Source: Piper betle
Lineage: Eukaryota; Streptophyta; Magnoliopsida; Piperales; Piperaceae
Length of the DNA: 64,000 bases
NCBI GenBank assembly: GCA_033002965.1
Contig: JAURVB010003582.1
Span: 1-64,000, forward strand
Direction of reading: 5' to 3'
Of the stretch, positions 35,381-47,266 are shown piece by piece. Positions within the stretch are counted from its first letter, which is position 1. Each line of letters starts with the position of its first letter. The position numbers were made by a program, and so were the translations under genes. Under the pieces are notes generated by a model. The model was not told the DNA's origin, made no database searches, and saw only the letters and a program-made list of their open reading frames with translations.

Positions 35381-35838
35381 ACTGTGGATGACAAATACCA
35401 CACAATCCACCGATAAGAGAAAGAGATCAAAACATTTACAAAGTTTATCAATTTCCCTCCTACCTTTAAATCAACAAGCTTGATTCATTAACTCCTCAAG
35501 TTTCTAATGATCTGAGAAAGAAAACCCTTCCACCTCACCAAAAACCCTAAAGACTAGAGAATCCCTCTCTAGCCTCTCCCTAATCACAAATAAGGTTACA
35601 ATAAGATGTACGACTAAAAACTATACAACTAGGTAAAGAAACATCAACAACAGATATGAAACCCGTGAGCCGCGTCGCCAATGCCCGGGTGCTCCAAAAT
35701 CGGGGTTTGGGCGTACAGTTATTTTTCTGTCCAAGCAACCCACGTGGCACTCTAAATCCAAGTGCCCAAGCGCTTGCTTGGCTACTTTTCCACGTGCCAC
35801 TCTTCCTCCTCCTTCGCTCCCATGGTCTAGATCCAACA
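35381..35838 (-). mobile_element. Copia 5' LTR, right piece
   Basis: Completes the LTR begun at 31264; together the two pieces make about 576 bp. It ends CCAACA. The DNA that follows is the same UGT upstream block that follows the LTRs ending at 15533 and 39064. Confidence 0.8.
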
Positions 35839-37282
35839 CAAATTTGATCTTTCCATTCAATAATAAACTAATGTTTTACAATATGTTAGAAAGAAATTTA
35901 CCTTTTAATATTTATATGATCTACTAAAATAAGATGACAATAAAACACCCTCTATATGAGTTAATAAGCCTTTTCCCTGTTTTCAATGGCATTGCATCAA
36001 CAATAAAGAAGGATTATCCAAAATCTACATAATAAGAAAATCATCAGATAATGGATGTGCTGTAGAAGACAAATTTGATAAATTAATAAAAGGATAGAAA
36101 GATGAAGAGAAGGAACTGCACAATTCCCATATATGCTCCATATGAAGACGAAGGTTTGGAATTTCTTGCTTTAAAACTAGATGCAAGCTTGCAAACGGGA
36201 CTTCAAGGTTTATTTTTTAACAAAGAAACAAAGACTTGTGGATTTATTGAGGAAGAAAGCAACAAGGAATTTGGAGATGTTGGATGACGAGCATATGGTT
36301 CATTGACCTGAAATTAGAGATGGTTCAAGTTGAATCCCAATTTGCTACTCTGCCTGGTTTGGCTCTTATCATCTTATACATGAATGGGAACCCCGGCTCA
36401 ACTTCCACCAATCCGGCTCAACCTATTTTTCTTTGCCATTTAACTTTATTTGGAACCTCAATCCAACCGAAAGGTAGAAACTGGCTGGCAGCTACCCTCG
36501 TTACCGCCGCCGTTTATTAGGTTCTTATTTTCCGAATGTAAAAACAAGCCCTGCGATGCTGCACTTTTCACATTATCAGGTGTGAACATTTTTCACTTGG
36601 TGGGGTGCCACCGATGACACAAAAATTACAAAATTGCAGTATTTAACTAGTCTTTTATTGCTACGTTTAAGCACGTATTCAAGGACAAACAAACGAAGAA
36701 ATATGAGCACAAGACGATGAGGATGAGAAGAATAAGTAAAGGACATTAAGAAATAGGAAGAAGGAACTGAGGATGAAGAAATGGAAATATTAAAAGAGTC
36801 GTAAATCGTAGATGTGGTTTGGTTTGAGTTCCAAATAGTTTGGAAAAGAAAAATAGGTTGGGCTGGATGGGTAAAAGTTGAACCAACTGCCTCAGCCAGA
36901 TATTATTAAATGATGGGTCCGTTTGCTTCGAGAGAAAATGAAAGAAATAAAACGAAAAGAGGAATCACGTTTGGATTAGAGGAAAACCTTATGAAAAAGA
37001 AAATATATTTCCACCGTGTAGATCCCTTGGGAAGAGATCTTTACAAACCTTTTTCTTACAAAATATATAAGAAAAAAAGTGGGCCTCCCAATGTCAATGG
37101 ATGAATTTTCTTTTCTCAATATATAACCAAATAAACACTAAAAATTTATGAAAAAAATCTCCTTTTTATTTTATCGCTTTTCTTACCATCCAACAGGCCC
37201 TTTTTAAGATGGGATCCCTTCCCATGTATGATAATAAGTTCTCCAAACGATTTCGACTAGAAATTGGGAGAAGTTCAAGACT
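35839..37282 (+). repeat. Ghost UGT unit: upstream block without a UGT
   Basis: Colinear with 39065-40720 and 15534-17180, minus an internal loss at about 36520. It includes the exon-like frame at 36102-36287. It stops at about 37282 in TTCAAGACTC, where copia internal sequence (CGATTCAGGCTTGG) takes over. The expected about 0.9 kb of promoter-proximal DNA, the UGT and the lipase are missing. Confidence 0.8.
36102..36287 (+). other. Open exon-like frame of unknown family
   Basis: A 61-codon open frame containing YEDEGLEFLALKLDAS and FFNKETKTCGFIEEE. The same frame is open in the unit 2 copy (about 39340-39508) and broken in unit 1. The residue composition looks protein-like, acidic with few low-complexity runs, but no family is recognised. 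It may be a captured exon carried passively by the duplications. Confidence 0.4.
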
Positions 37283-38484
37283 CAATTCGATTCAGGCTTG
37301 GAAAATACTTAATCTTACCCATAATGATAGGCTCCACCTACTCTTGCATTCCTCCGAGTCTTCAAACTCTACCTTAACTGTAGTCCCTGTCAGCTTGTAT
37401 AAGTTTTTTAAAATTTGACCTTCAATTACAGTTTATTGTCTTTCACAACCTTTAAAACTCCACCCTTTGTAAAATACGTTTAACCTCTTGAGTTTAAAAT
37501 ATTTAGTGAAATCAAACTCTTTGTCAACCCTAGAACATGTCTCACATCACTCACTGTTTTCACAGTTTCATCAAGCATTTTGGTTTTAACCATCTCTATC
37601 CAAATGTCCTTCCATGTAGAGTTATCTGGGCAATAACCGGACACATGTGATATGAGCAACCCGAATTTAAAATCCAATCATCCCTTCAATTCTCTCTTGA
37701 TGTAGTTGACAGAATATCCTTGCTGCTATAACCTACACCAAGTTGGTAAGATCTTTTATCATTCTTTTCAGAATCTTGCAACCTTTTCTTGAAATTCCTT
37801 TTTGAGATGTATGGTCTTCTTGTAGTAAAAATAAATAACCTCTGACTTGTCTTTCCTCTTAATCTGTACTTTTCTGCAATCAATGCTTTCTCTTGGGATT
37901 TTTTTTCTTGCCCTTCATCATATTTTCAGCAGAAAAAATAATAGTCTTGACATCATCTACAAATATAGTTTTCTTTCTTAAAGTTAAAGTAGTCATCAAA
38001 TGATCATAAGAATTAGGTAAATAAATCAAAAACAAGATTGTTTTCTCATCTTCTTCTACCCTCACTTCGAGGTTTAACAATTGTACAAAAATATTTTTAA
38101 ATTCACTAAAATGCACCATAAGATTCCTTCCCTCGGTAAGCTTGGCTTTGTACAACTGTTGTTTAATAAAACATTTGTTATACAAATTATTTATCATTAT
38201 AACTTTTTCCAACTTTGACCATATTTCAGATGTTGTCTTCTCACCCATCACATTGTGGATCACCTCATCCGCTAAACACTGTCTTGTAACATTCATCATT
38301 CTGTTTTGAGTTTCTATCTAATTAGCCGTCTTCATCCCCGCAGGTTTTTGTTAATGCTTTTAACAGTTTTTATTAACCAAAATATTTTTTTCACTTAATA
38401 GAGTAAAATTTCCTTTGTCATTAAATCTTTTAATCTTAAACTTCAACTTATCCTTCTCCATTATAACCTGGCTCTGATACTAAT
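37283..38484 (-). pseudogene. Defective copia internal region with intact gag core
   Basis: On the - strand from the LTR at 38485: a primer-binding site (GTATCAGAGCC, about 38470-38480); a 139-codon gag frame at 37880-38299 with UBN2 features (QCLADEVIHNVMGEKT, SEIWSKLEKV, LNLEVRVEEDEKTILFLIYL, PNSYDHLMTTLTLRKKT); a degenerate nucleocapsid part (37686-37883); then the truncated protease/pre-integrase border (37480-37677). Integrase and reverse transcriptase are absent. The left end is the recombination junction with the ghost unit, so there is no 3' LTR. UBN2 gag proteins form the virus-like particle of copia elements. Confidence 0.75.
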
Positions 38485-39064
38485 TGTTGGGTTATGGGTC
38501 TTTGAGAATCGGTGTAACAGAATTAAATATGGAGAAATATGATAAAATAATGATAAAAAATAATAGATAATAATAAAATAAAAAGACACAAAAAATTATC
38601 GTCGTACAATCCATCGAAATGAGTAATTACCATTATGAAAGAGAACAAAACATTTACAAAGTTTCTTCTTTTACCTCACCCTTGAATCAATAAGCCTGAT
38701 TCAATAATTTTTAGATTTTCTGACAATAAGAAAAAGAAACCTTTCTCCCTCGCCAAAGAACCCTAAAGAATCCTCTCTATCCACTCACTAATTACAAATT
38801 AAGTTACAATAAAGCGTAGGACAAAAAATTATATAAATAAGTGAAGAAAACATAAAAAACGGGTCTTCAACCCACAACCCCCATCGTGGCTGCGTCGGCC
38901 ACCCCCGGGTGCTCCGATACCTGTGCTATGGCGTCCAGTCATTTTTCTGTCCAAGCAACCTGGTGGTCGGACGAACGCTTCTCAGAATCCAAGCGCCCAA
39001 GCGCTTGCTTGGCTACTATTTCCTGTGCCCCTCCCTCCTTCATTCCCATTGTCCAGATCCAACA
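38485..39064 (-). mobile_element. Copia LTR (family C), 5' LTR left of unit 2
   Basis: 580 bp, TGTTGG...CCAACA, with the primer-binding site to its left. It is followed by the UGT-2 upstream block, exactly as at 15533 and 35838. Confidence 0.85.
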
Positions 39065-41650
39065 AAAAATTGATCTTTTCATTCAACAATAAACTAATAT
39101 TTTACAATATTTTAGGAAGAGTTTATTTTTAATTTTTATTTGATCTACTAAAATAAGTTGACAATAGAACACCCAGTATATGAGTTAATAAGCCTTTTCC
39201 CTGCTTTCAATGGCATTGCATCAGCAATAAAGAAGGATGATCCAAAATCTATATAATAAGAAAATGATAAAAAAATGGATGTGCAGTAGAAGACAAATTT
39301 GATAAATTAATAAAAGGATAGAAAGAAAGGAAAGGAACTGCACAATTCCCATATATGCTCCATATGAAGACGAAGGTTTGGAATTTCTTGCTTTAAAACT
39401 AGATGCAAGCTTGCAAACGGGACTTCAAGGTTTGTTTTTTAACAAAGAAACAAAGACTTGTGGATTTATTGAGGAAGAAAGCAGCAAGGAATTTGCAGAT
39501 GGTGGATGACGAGCACATGGTTCATTGACCTGAAATTAGAGATGGTCCAAGTTGCATCCCAATTTGCTGGTCGGCCCGGTTTGGCTCTTATCATCCCCGG
39601 CTCAACTTCCACACATCCGGCTCAACCGATTTCTCCTTGCCATTAAACTTCGTTTGGAACCTCAATCCAACCGAAAGGTAGAAACTGGCTAGCAGCTACC
39701 CTTGTTACCGCCGCCGTTCCTATTCGGAGAAATCACTTTTGATTTGTTGTCTTTGTTATTGACGGATGATGGGGGTGTTTTCTTATCTTAATGGGGAAAG
39801 GAAACAATGTGAATCGATAGGATGGAGTCATTAATATCAGTGTCTAATATATTAGCTTTTGCAACAAAGCATTGATATGAGATACCAAGCTTCTGAATAT
39901 AAATATATTATTTCAAATGGAGATGTGCACCCACTTTAGGTTCTTATTTTTTGAATGTAAAAACAAGCCCCGCAATGCTGCGTTTTTCTCCCGTTATCAG
40001 GTGTGCAACATTTTTCACATGGTAGGGTGCCACCAATGACATAAAAATTACAAAATTGGAGTCTTTTACTAGACTCTTATTGCTATCTTTAAGCACGTAT
40101 TCAAGGACAAACAAACGAAGAAATATGAGTACAAGATGATCCGGATGAGAAGAATAAATAAAGGACATCAACAAATCGGTAGGCGGATGGGAAAAAGAAG
40201 GAACCGAGGATGAAGAAATAGAAAAGAATCAGAGAGTGTAAAGTAAACAGTAGATGTGGTTTGGTTTGAGGTTCGAAATAGTTTGGAAAAGAAAAATAGG
40301 TTGGGCTGGATGGGTAAATGTCGAACCAATTGCCACAGCCAGAAATTATTAAAGGATGGGTCCATTTGCTTCGAGAGAAAATGAAAGAAATAAAATAAAA
40401 GAGGAATCGTGCTTGGATTAGAAGAAAACTTTATGAAAAAAAATTCCACCGTGTAGAAATACTTTGGGAAAAGATCTTCACAAACCTTTTTTAAAAAAAA
40501 TATATAAGAAAAGAAAAAGCGGGCAGTCCAATGTCAATGGATGAATTTTCTTTTCTCTATATACAACTAAATACACACTAAAAATTTATAAAAAAAGAAT
40601 CTACTTTTTATTTTATAGTTTTTCTTATCATCAATATACCCTTTTTAAGATGGGTTCCTTTCCTATGTATGATAATAAGCTCTCCAAACCAGTTCGACCA
40701 GAAATTGGGAGCAGTTCAAGACTCAAGTTGTTTCTGACATAAGCCAAAATAGTTCAAAATTGTCTTTTTTATTTATATATATTGAGCCGAACCATCGAAA
40801 ATGTGGTTACAATAATAGACTTGCAGTAATCAGGAAAGTAAACCCATTTGTTTGTTTATTTGTCGTGAAAAATTTTCACAACAAAAAACAAATGGGTTTA
40901 CAATACTAAACTCTGCGAACCCGTCGTTTTTCACCAAAATACGATGGGTTCGGAATCACATCCAAATTTCCAATACAATATTCCCATTAGCTGTCATGTC
41001 TCTGTTACTAGTGTGTACGAGCGGTCTCTGTGACAGAAAATCAGTGTTTGCCTCTTGTCCAGTTTGCAATTCCATCGATTCTATCGGACCAAAAGTCAGG
41101 TATATTTAATTTCCTTCTTCTTCAATTTCTTTTTTCCTTCTTTTTATCAATTTGATTTGTTTACTTCTCCGGAATCAAAGTCGGTATATTCGTTTCTTTC
41201 TTTTTTGCCCGCTCGTTTTTTCTTGTTTTTTTTCGGAAAGGCATTCAGATGAAAACTATCCACGATTGAAAAGAAATCGACCATAAATTCCTTCTCAATT
41301 TTTTCTCCCACCATTTCCAAAGAAACCACGATTGAAACCAGGTAATACATACGGATTAACCTTTCACCCATGCGAACGTCACTGCTCTCGTCCACCATGG
41401 CTGCTCAATCCCAATCAAGCCGACCCGTCACATATCGTGCATGATGGATATACAGACATACATAACACCACACAAACACCAGCCAATAACATATAATAAC
41501 TACCAACAACATGTATAAAAACTCCATCCCATCCACGCTCTCAACGACGACGGGCACTGTTCGTTTCTTCTATACTTCATTATAATTATTACTCTTTATA
41601 ACTTACTAGCTACATAGAGAAAGATTTAAGTAAGAGAATCTCATAGTTTG
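39065..41650 (+). repeat. UGT unit 2: duplicated upstream block
   Basis: Colinear with the unit 1 block at 15534-18353. It contains the exon-like frame at about 39340-39508 and a - strand hydrophobic frame region at 39944-40449, broken relative to the 16407-16745 counterpart. The promoter has one TATA box. It is shorter than unit 1 because the core promoter is not duplicated. Confidence 0.85.
41514..41520 (+). promoter_or_regulatory. TATA box of UGT-2
   Basis: TATAAAA in ATGTATAAAAACTCCATCCC, the same context as 18033. It lies 137 bp before the ATG. It is the only such box in this promoter. Confidence 0.65.
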
Positions 41651-43108
41651 ATGGAGGAGAAGAAGAAGCAATTAGGAGGAGGATTGGTACATCATGTACT
41701 ACTGGTTTGTTTCCCAGGTCAAGGGCATATAAACCCCTTCCTCAGATTGGCAAAGGCCATTGCCTCCAAGGGTCTCTTGGTCACCTTCTCATCCAACCAA
41801 ACCACCGGAAACCTGATGAACAAGGCTTCCGGCAATCCCACGGGCGACCTCTTGCCCGTCGGCAGCGGTCACCTACGCTTCGAGTTCTTCGACGACGGCG
41901 CCGACCTCGCCGCCGACAGTTTGGACGTCCTCGTGCACAAGCTCGAGACCGCTGGCCCCGCCGCCCTGGAGGCGTTGATCCGACGGCAGGGCGACGCCGG
42001 CCGCCCCGTCGCCTACGTCGTCAACAACCCCTTCCTGCCGTGGGTGGTGGACGTCGCCGTGGGGATGGGCATCAAGTGGTCGCTCCTCTGGGTGCAATCC
42101 GCCGCCGTCTTGTCGGCCTACTACCACTACTCCCGCTTCCCAGAGCTCTTCCCGGCGACCGACGAGGGGTGGGACGACTTCGAATTGACCCTCCCCGGCC
42201 TGCCGCCGCTCAAAACCGAGGACCTGCCCAGCTTCTTGCTCCCCTCCAACCCCTACAAGTGCCTAACCAAGTTGTTGCTTCTACAAATGGAGAAGCTCCC
42301 CACCGCCTCATACGTGCTAATCGAGTCCTTCGTGGAGCTAGAGCGCCGAGCCATAGAGGCTAACGCCGCCCTCCTCCGACCAACCCTCCTCCCGGTTGGC
42401 CCTCTAGCCAAGCTCGCCAGGGAAGACGACCGCGCCGCCGTCCGCGGCGACATGTGGAAGATAACGGAGGAATCGGTCGAGTGGCTGGATGGCTGCCCGC
42501 CGGCCTCCGTCCTCTACGTCTCCGTCGGCAGCATCGTGATCCTCACCCCGGCGCAGGTGGCCGAGATGGCGGCGGGACTGGCCTGCAGCGAGAGGCGGTT
42601 CCTTTGGGTGCTGAAGCCGGCGCTGGGGTCGAAGGAGACGGGGCTGCCGGATGGGTTCGAGGAGGCGGTGGCCGGCCGCGGGCTGGTGGTGCAGTGGTGC
42701 CGGCAGGAGGAGGTGCTCGCCCACCCGGCTGTGGCCGGGTTCCTGACCCACTGCGGGTGGAACTCGTCGATGGAGGCGATCGCCGCCGGGAAGCCGGTGG
42801 TGGCGTTCCCGCAGTGGGGCGACCAGGTGACGGACGCCAAGTTTCTGGTGGATGAGTACCACGTCGGGGTGAGGATGAGGGCCGTGACGGCCGAGGAGGT
42901 GCGGCGGTGCGCGGCGGAGCTTTTCGACGGCGAGAGTGCAGCGGCGATGAGGGAGAACGCGGCGAGGTTGGCGGCTGCGGCCGCAGATGCCGCCGGCGGG
43001 ACTTCGTACCGGAATATGGAGGTGTTCGTGGACCATTTGTTGTCGCTCTCGGACGGACATGACTCGGAAAGTATGGTCAATGATGGATCGATTTTGGCCT
43101 GTATTTAA
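41651..43108 (+). CDS. UGT-2: family 1 UDP-glycosyltransferase, group L (UGT84-like)
   Basis: Single exon, 485 aa. Catalytic His26 in FPGQGHINP, Asn125/Asn126 in VVNNPFLPW, and the PSPG box from Trp349 (WCRQEEVLAHP) to Gln392 (FPQWGDQ). Its PSPG and following residues (NSSMEAIAAGKP, QWGDQVTDAKFLVD) keep the pattern usual in UGT84 proteins, whereas UGT-1 and UGT-3 deviate. It is therefore likely the copy closest to the ancestral activity of forming glucose esters of small carboxylic acids. About 92% identical to UGT-3. A small indel near 43071 relative to UGT-1 shifts the end, so the protein gains a tail (SMVNDGSILACI) read from what is 3' untranslated sequence in unit 1. The tail is beyond the catalytic fold and probably tolerated. 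Confidence 0.92.
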   Translation: MEEKKKQLGGGLVHHVLLVCFPGQGHINPFLRLAKAIASKGLLVTFSSNQTTGNLMNKASGNPTGDLLPVGSGHLRFEFFDDGADLAADSLDVLVHKLETAGPAALEALIRRQGDAGRPVAYVVNNPFLPWVVDVAVGMGIKWSLLWVQSAAVLSAYYHYSRFPELFPATDEGWDDFELTLPGLPPLKTEDLPSFLLPSNPYKCLTKLLLLQMEKLPTASYVLIESFVELERRAIEANAALLRPTLLPVGPLAKLAREDDRAAVRGDMWKITEESVEWLDGCPPASVLYVSVGSIVILTPAQVAEMAAGLACSERRFLWVLKPALGSKETGLPDGFEEAVAGRGLVVQWCRQEEVLAHPAVAGFLTHCGWNSSMEAIAAGKPVVAFPQWGDQVTDAKFLVDEYHVGVRMRAVTAEEVRRCAAELFDGESAAAMRENAARLAAAAADAAGGTSYRNMEVFVDHLLSLSDGHDSESMVNDGSILACI

Positions 43109-43737
43109 CTAAATATTAATTATATAATATTTGATTAAATATGAATACTTTACCCGAGAAAAAATTATTTATGACAATATTTAGAAGTGATGGAAAATTA
43201 GAGTTAATTATCCAACAAAGAGAATTTTTTAATAATGTGGAGCACTTAATTTTAAGTCAAAAAATTGACTAATCAAAACATTCTATATATATAATTAGTA
43301 ATAAATTGTGGTTCTTTGTAATTAGGTTGGCTCGGCCATCTTAGGGTGGGAGATTTGATCCGATTTAATAGTTAATCATATAATTAGTAGTAAATAATAC
43401 TTTATTTAAAATTTTGTCACCCCTTGCCGTTATTTATTTTTTTAATTTTCGTTTTTAATAATGGGAATTACAACAGTGGTTGATCACAATCCACGATGGT
43501 AGGTGATGCTGGTTGAACATTGACTCATTAAAGCTGATTGTTTGTTACAATATTTACCCAATATATATATAACTTTATTTTGTTACTGAATATCGGTTTA
43601 TACATAGATCTTAATTTGTACATACGTATATCTAGTGAACCCTTTTCAAAGACCTAGAGTGACGCTTTGGTAAAAAAACAAAAGGACCAAGTGACGCTTT
43701 GGTAAAAAAAACAAAAGGACCAAGTGTGACTGCAGAT

Positions 43738-43947
43738 GGGGTTGCTAATTGAGTGAGCCAGTCTCGTGAGCATTTAACGTTCGGCTCGGCTCTGACTCGA
43801 CTCGAAACTCGACATTTAAATGCTCGACTCGAACTCGACTCGAACTTGAATCTTACGAGCCGAGCTTGAGTAAGGTCGTGTTCGACTCGACTCGACTCGG
43901 TTGTAACTCGAACTCGACTCGATAAAATAATATAATAATATAGTCTT

Positions 43948-44001
<54 letters not shown>

Positions 44002-44327
44002 ACAAAGAAGCAAGATAGTTGAGATTGTAAGTATTCACCTTGATGACTTCAAGGTTGTGGGTTCAAACCACATTGGCCTCATTTTTTTTAAGTGAGGTAT
44101 TTTTGACTTTTAATCGAGCTGATTTCGAGCTAACGAATGAGCTGGATTGAAACGAGCTCACAAAAATTAAACAGTTTAAGTATATTCGAGTTCGAGTCGA
44201 GCTCGAACACATAAAAGATATTCGAGTCGAACTCGAACATGTATGTCCGAAAGCTCGTTCGAACGAGTTTCGAACTGTTCGAGACGAGTTCGAACATATA
44301 TTGAGTTTGCCTCGCTCACTCAATTAG
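43738..44327. mobile_element. hAT-type small element (family M) with tRNA-like core
   Basis: Unit 1 shows the near-empty site (GCAGATG then CCTCGACTAAAC around 20396-20417). The ends read GGGGTTGCTAATTGAGTGAG and CTCACTCAATTAG, an inverted pair. The last about 8 bases of the right end and the target duplication are lost. The interior is full of ACTCGAACTCGACTCGA-type words, has a long TA microsatellite (about 43957-43996), and carries an A-box-like TAGTTGAGATT (about 44015) with a perfect B-box GTTCAAACC (about 44062). Confidence 0.75.
43957..43996. repeat. (TA)n microsatellite
   Basis: About 40 bp of uninterrupted alternating TA inside the family M element. Such runs vary readily in length. 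Confidence 0.9.
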
Positions 44328-45177
44328 TCCTCGACTAAACAAGAAAAGTTATCTCAAGAAAAGTTATCTCATACAAATCTAAGAATAATGTTGAAAATGA
44401 GATTAGTTGTAATTATGGGATGATACCTGGTAAGTTTTGTAAAGTGCACCATATTATTATTATTTTTTAATTTTTGTTCATGTTTGTTTTAATGCTTTTT
44501 CACGTCTAAGGCTTTGTATATTAATATGCAAGCTGTTAATTGCCTATAACAGTACTTGCATTTACTTGTGCGGTTGTCATCAATTCTTCCATAAAAATGA
44601 GGACGATATTCAATTCTTACGCTGTCAAATTATGGAATATGGATTATGTAACATGGTTTTAGAAAAAAAATTATGGAATATGGCCTGTTGTTCATGTGGC
44701 CTATTTTACAGTGACTTGTTTCGAGGGAATTTAGCAATCACACACAAAAAATAATTGCACCTCAAGTTGATCAACCTATTACCTATGGCTGTCTTTGAGC
44801 ATTTTTTATGGAATGAAACTTGAGCCATTTTCTGAGTTACATTCATTCACATAATAATCTTTAGTACTTTATTTTCTTTGCATACTAAACTTATTGATAA
44901 TATTGATTTTAGAAACTTTATAAAATCTATTTTTATTAATATATTTTTTTAAAACACTCAAATGAAAAGCCGGAGATTTAACTAATTAAAACTTAGGAAA
45001 AGGAAAAATAAGTCAAATTACTATAATTTACTTTCCCATTTAATTGAAATCTATTTTTTAAATTAAAGTCTATCTCTAAGATATTTTATTATCATAGCCT
45101 ATCTAACTATTCAATAAAAGTTTTCTATTAAATTAGAATCTATTTCTAATATTGGTAGTATGGTGTGAGATCTTGCG

Positions 45178-45810
45178 ATTCATTTATTGCAACCCCATAT
45201 ATTTCAGTGTTTATACCTTATGATCCATGGTATGGTATACGTAAAATATGGTGATGGCGTCTTTTTATATATATGTACACATAGAAATAAGATTGAATGA
45301 GTCGGAGTCTCGAAGAAAGCTACTTACTTGTACAAGTGGGGGTATCCTATCAGTTGGTTAATGAACAATTGTTAGAAAGATCAAACCATCCTGCATTAAG
45401 ATCACGGTTATTATTATTTTTTTGCACTAGACAAACCTACTCTCATTATCTAACTAATTTCATAATCTAGTGGTTCATATCAACTTCGACTACCATAAGA
45501 ATATCCATATTAGCTGATATTAAGTTTTTCACTAGCTAGTTTACAAAGTCGGCTTTTTTCCCTAGTTGGCTGATTATGCTTATGGTTTAACATGTTAATG
45601 TAATGGCTTTTGTATTCATTTATTGCAACCCATATATTTCAGTGTTTATGCCTTATGAGCCATAGTATGGTATACGTAAAATATGGTGATGGCGTCTTTT
45701 TATATATATGTACACATAGAAATCAGATTGAAAGAGTCCGACTCTCGAAAGAAAGCTACTTGTACAAGTGGGGGTATCCTATCAGTTGGTTAATGAACAA
45801 TTGATAGAAA
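45178..45810 (+). repeat. Local duplication of an about 200-bp downstream segment
   Basis: The segment from TTCATTTATTGCAACC to GTTGGTTAATGAACAATTG occurs at about 45178-45380 and again at about 45611-45810. Units 1 and 3 have one copy each (about 21628-21820 and 61435-61627). Confidence 0.8.
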
Positions 45811-46366
45811 AAACCAACTTGATCTCATAGTTTGTTTGGCTGCTCAACAAGAAGCTTAATAAAGGGAAGCAATTTTCGTCATTCCTTAAAATAGTATTTT
45901 GATCATGCGATGAAATATAAGTACAACATGCATATGGAACTTACTTTCAATGAAATATAAGCACATGATTTCTTTTGTACATATAAGGAGATTATTATGT
46001 ACAAAATAGTGACACAGGGTTGCCCAAAAACCTCTTTATAGAGAAGTTTTCCCAACAGTGCCCTCTACTGATTTAAAGAATTCTATCATATGACTATACA
46101 AATCATAGTTAGCAGTTATACTTAAGATGAAATCATGAGATATTATAGTTAGCAATTATTGTAAGCATTAGGCGGTTTACAACTGCATTGGTACTTTGTA
46201 TCAGAACAAATTGCTAGCTCGTATAAAGAGCTAGATTTTTGAGGAATAGCGAAAAGGAATATTATCATCAATGCAGCAACAAGTAGCAAGTATAGAAATG
46301 CAACCATAATACATAATATCTAGACAAATAATGTGCAGGAACATGCTTTGAAATAGATGCATCAAG

Positions 46367-46437
46367 TTTTTTAATGATGAAGGATGAGGCTCATATTGGA
46401 GATAGAAGTCGATGCGTGAACTGTTGAAGCAACAATT
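46367..46437 (-). pseudogene. Lipase exon 8 remnant, unit 2, cut by a solo LTR
   Basis: On the - strand it reads NCCFNSSRIDFYLQYEPHPS and continues LKNLMHLFQ, the counterpart of 22398-22493. The first bases of the exon are on the far side of the LTR that begins at 46438. Confidence 0.75.
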
Positions 46438-47266
46438 TGTTGGGAATCCCTCATCATACGATGGATGGATGTGAGAAGACATACAACTACATGGTAAATC
46501 GTAAAAACACAGAGTTACTCTAAGGGGTACGAAGAATTTGAGAAGAATTATATTTAGTGTTTGACTCTTCATATCTACGAGGTTGAGTGTATCTTAAGTT
46601 TGAGTCTTTTACTATATATATGCAGTTGTATTGTGTGTGAAATAAAATTGAAGAGAATACAACTAAAGAGGTGTATTATTTAGGTTTCACTCTAAAGTTT
46701 TACAGTGAGGCTCTCCCTCTCTCTCTTAGCGGAAGGAAAGCCTCTCCTCACAAGATATGGGCCTTTCCAATTAGATTGTCTCTTCTAATTAGAGTTTGAG
46801 AGTGTTCCGAATTGGATGGGATAAGTTTGAGAGTGTTCCCAATTGGATGTGTATCCCAGTTGGCGATTATTCCTAATTAGAGTGTGCTCCTGTTAGTATG
46901 CTCCAGTTAGATGAGTGTTCCTAATTAGATGTACGTGTTTCAGTTAGAGGTTGAATGTGTACCAGCTTTGTGTTCCAATTAGAGGTTGAGTGTTCCCAAT
47001 TGGATATGTATTCTAAATTAAATGTGTATCTCAGTTGGAGATTATTTTTAATTAGAGTGTGTTCCAATTAGAGGTTGAATGTGTAACTCGGCTTTGTCTG
47101 ATATGCATGCCCATTATTTGATTATTGTGGATAGTTTGTGGTTTCCCTTTTATTTTGAAGGTTCTATGTTAAATTTGTATGTCATTTATTTTTTAACCTT
47201 TATTGGTTGGCTTTATCACACACTCAACATTATGTTTGGTTATTTTGTTTGTTAAGAACCGTAACA
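46438..47266. mobile_element. 829-bp solo LTR in lipase exon 8
   Basis: TGTTGGGAATCCC...CCGTAACA, flanked by CAATT (46433-46437) and CAATA (47267-47271). The unit 1 sequence CAATTTATTCCTTCGC (22484-22499) is the empty site, and unit 2 continues with the matching CAATATATACCTGCAC. The interior has a CT-rich patch (about 46707-46727) and irregular repeats of CCCAATTGGATG/CCAGTTGG. Confidence 0.85.

Larger units (their letters stand above)
43109..46366. repeat. UGT unit 2: duplicated downstream block
   Basis: Colinear with 19785-22397. Differences are the family M insertion at 43738-44327, a short duplication of the GTGACGCTTTGGTAAAAA segment near 43660-43720, and an internal duplication (45178-45380 against about 45611-45810). 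No gene seen. Confidence 0.75.
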
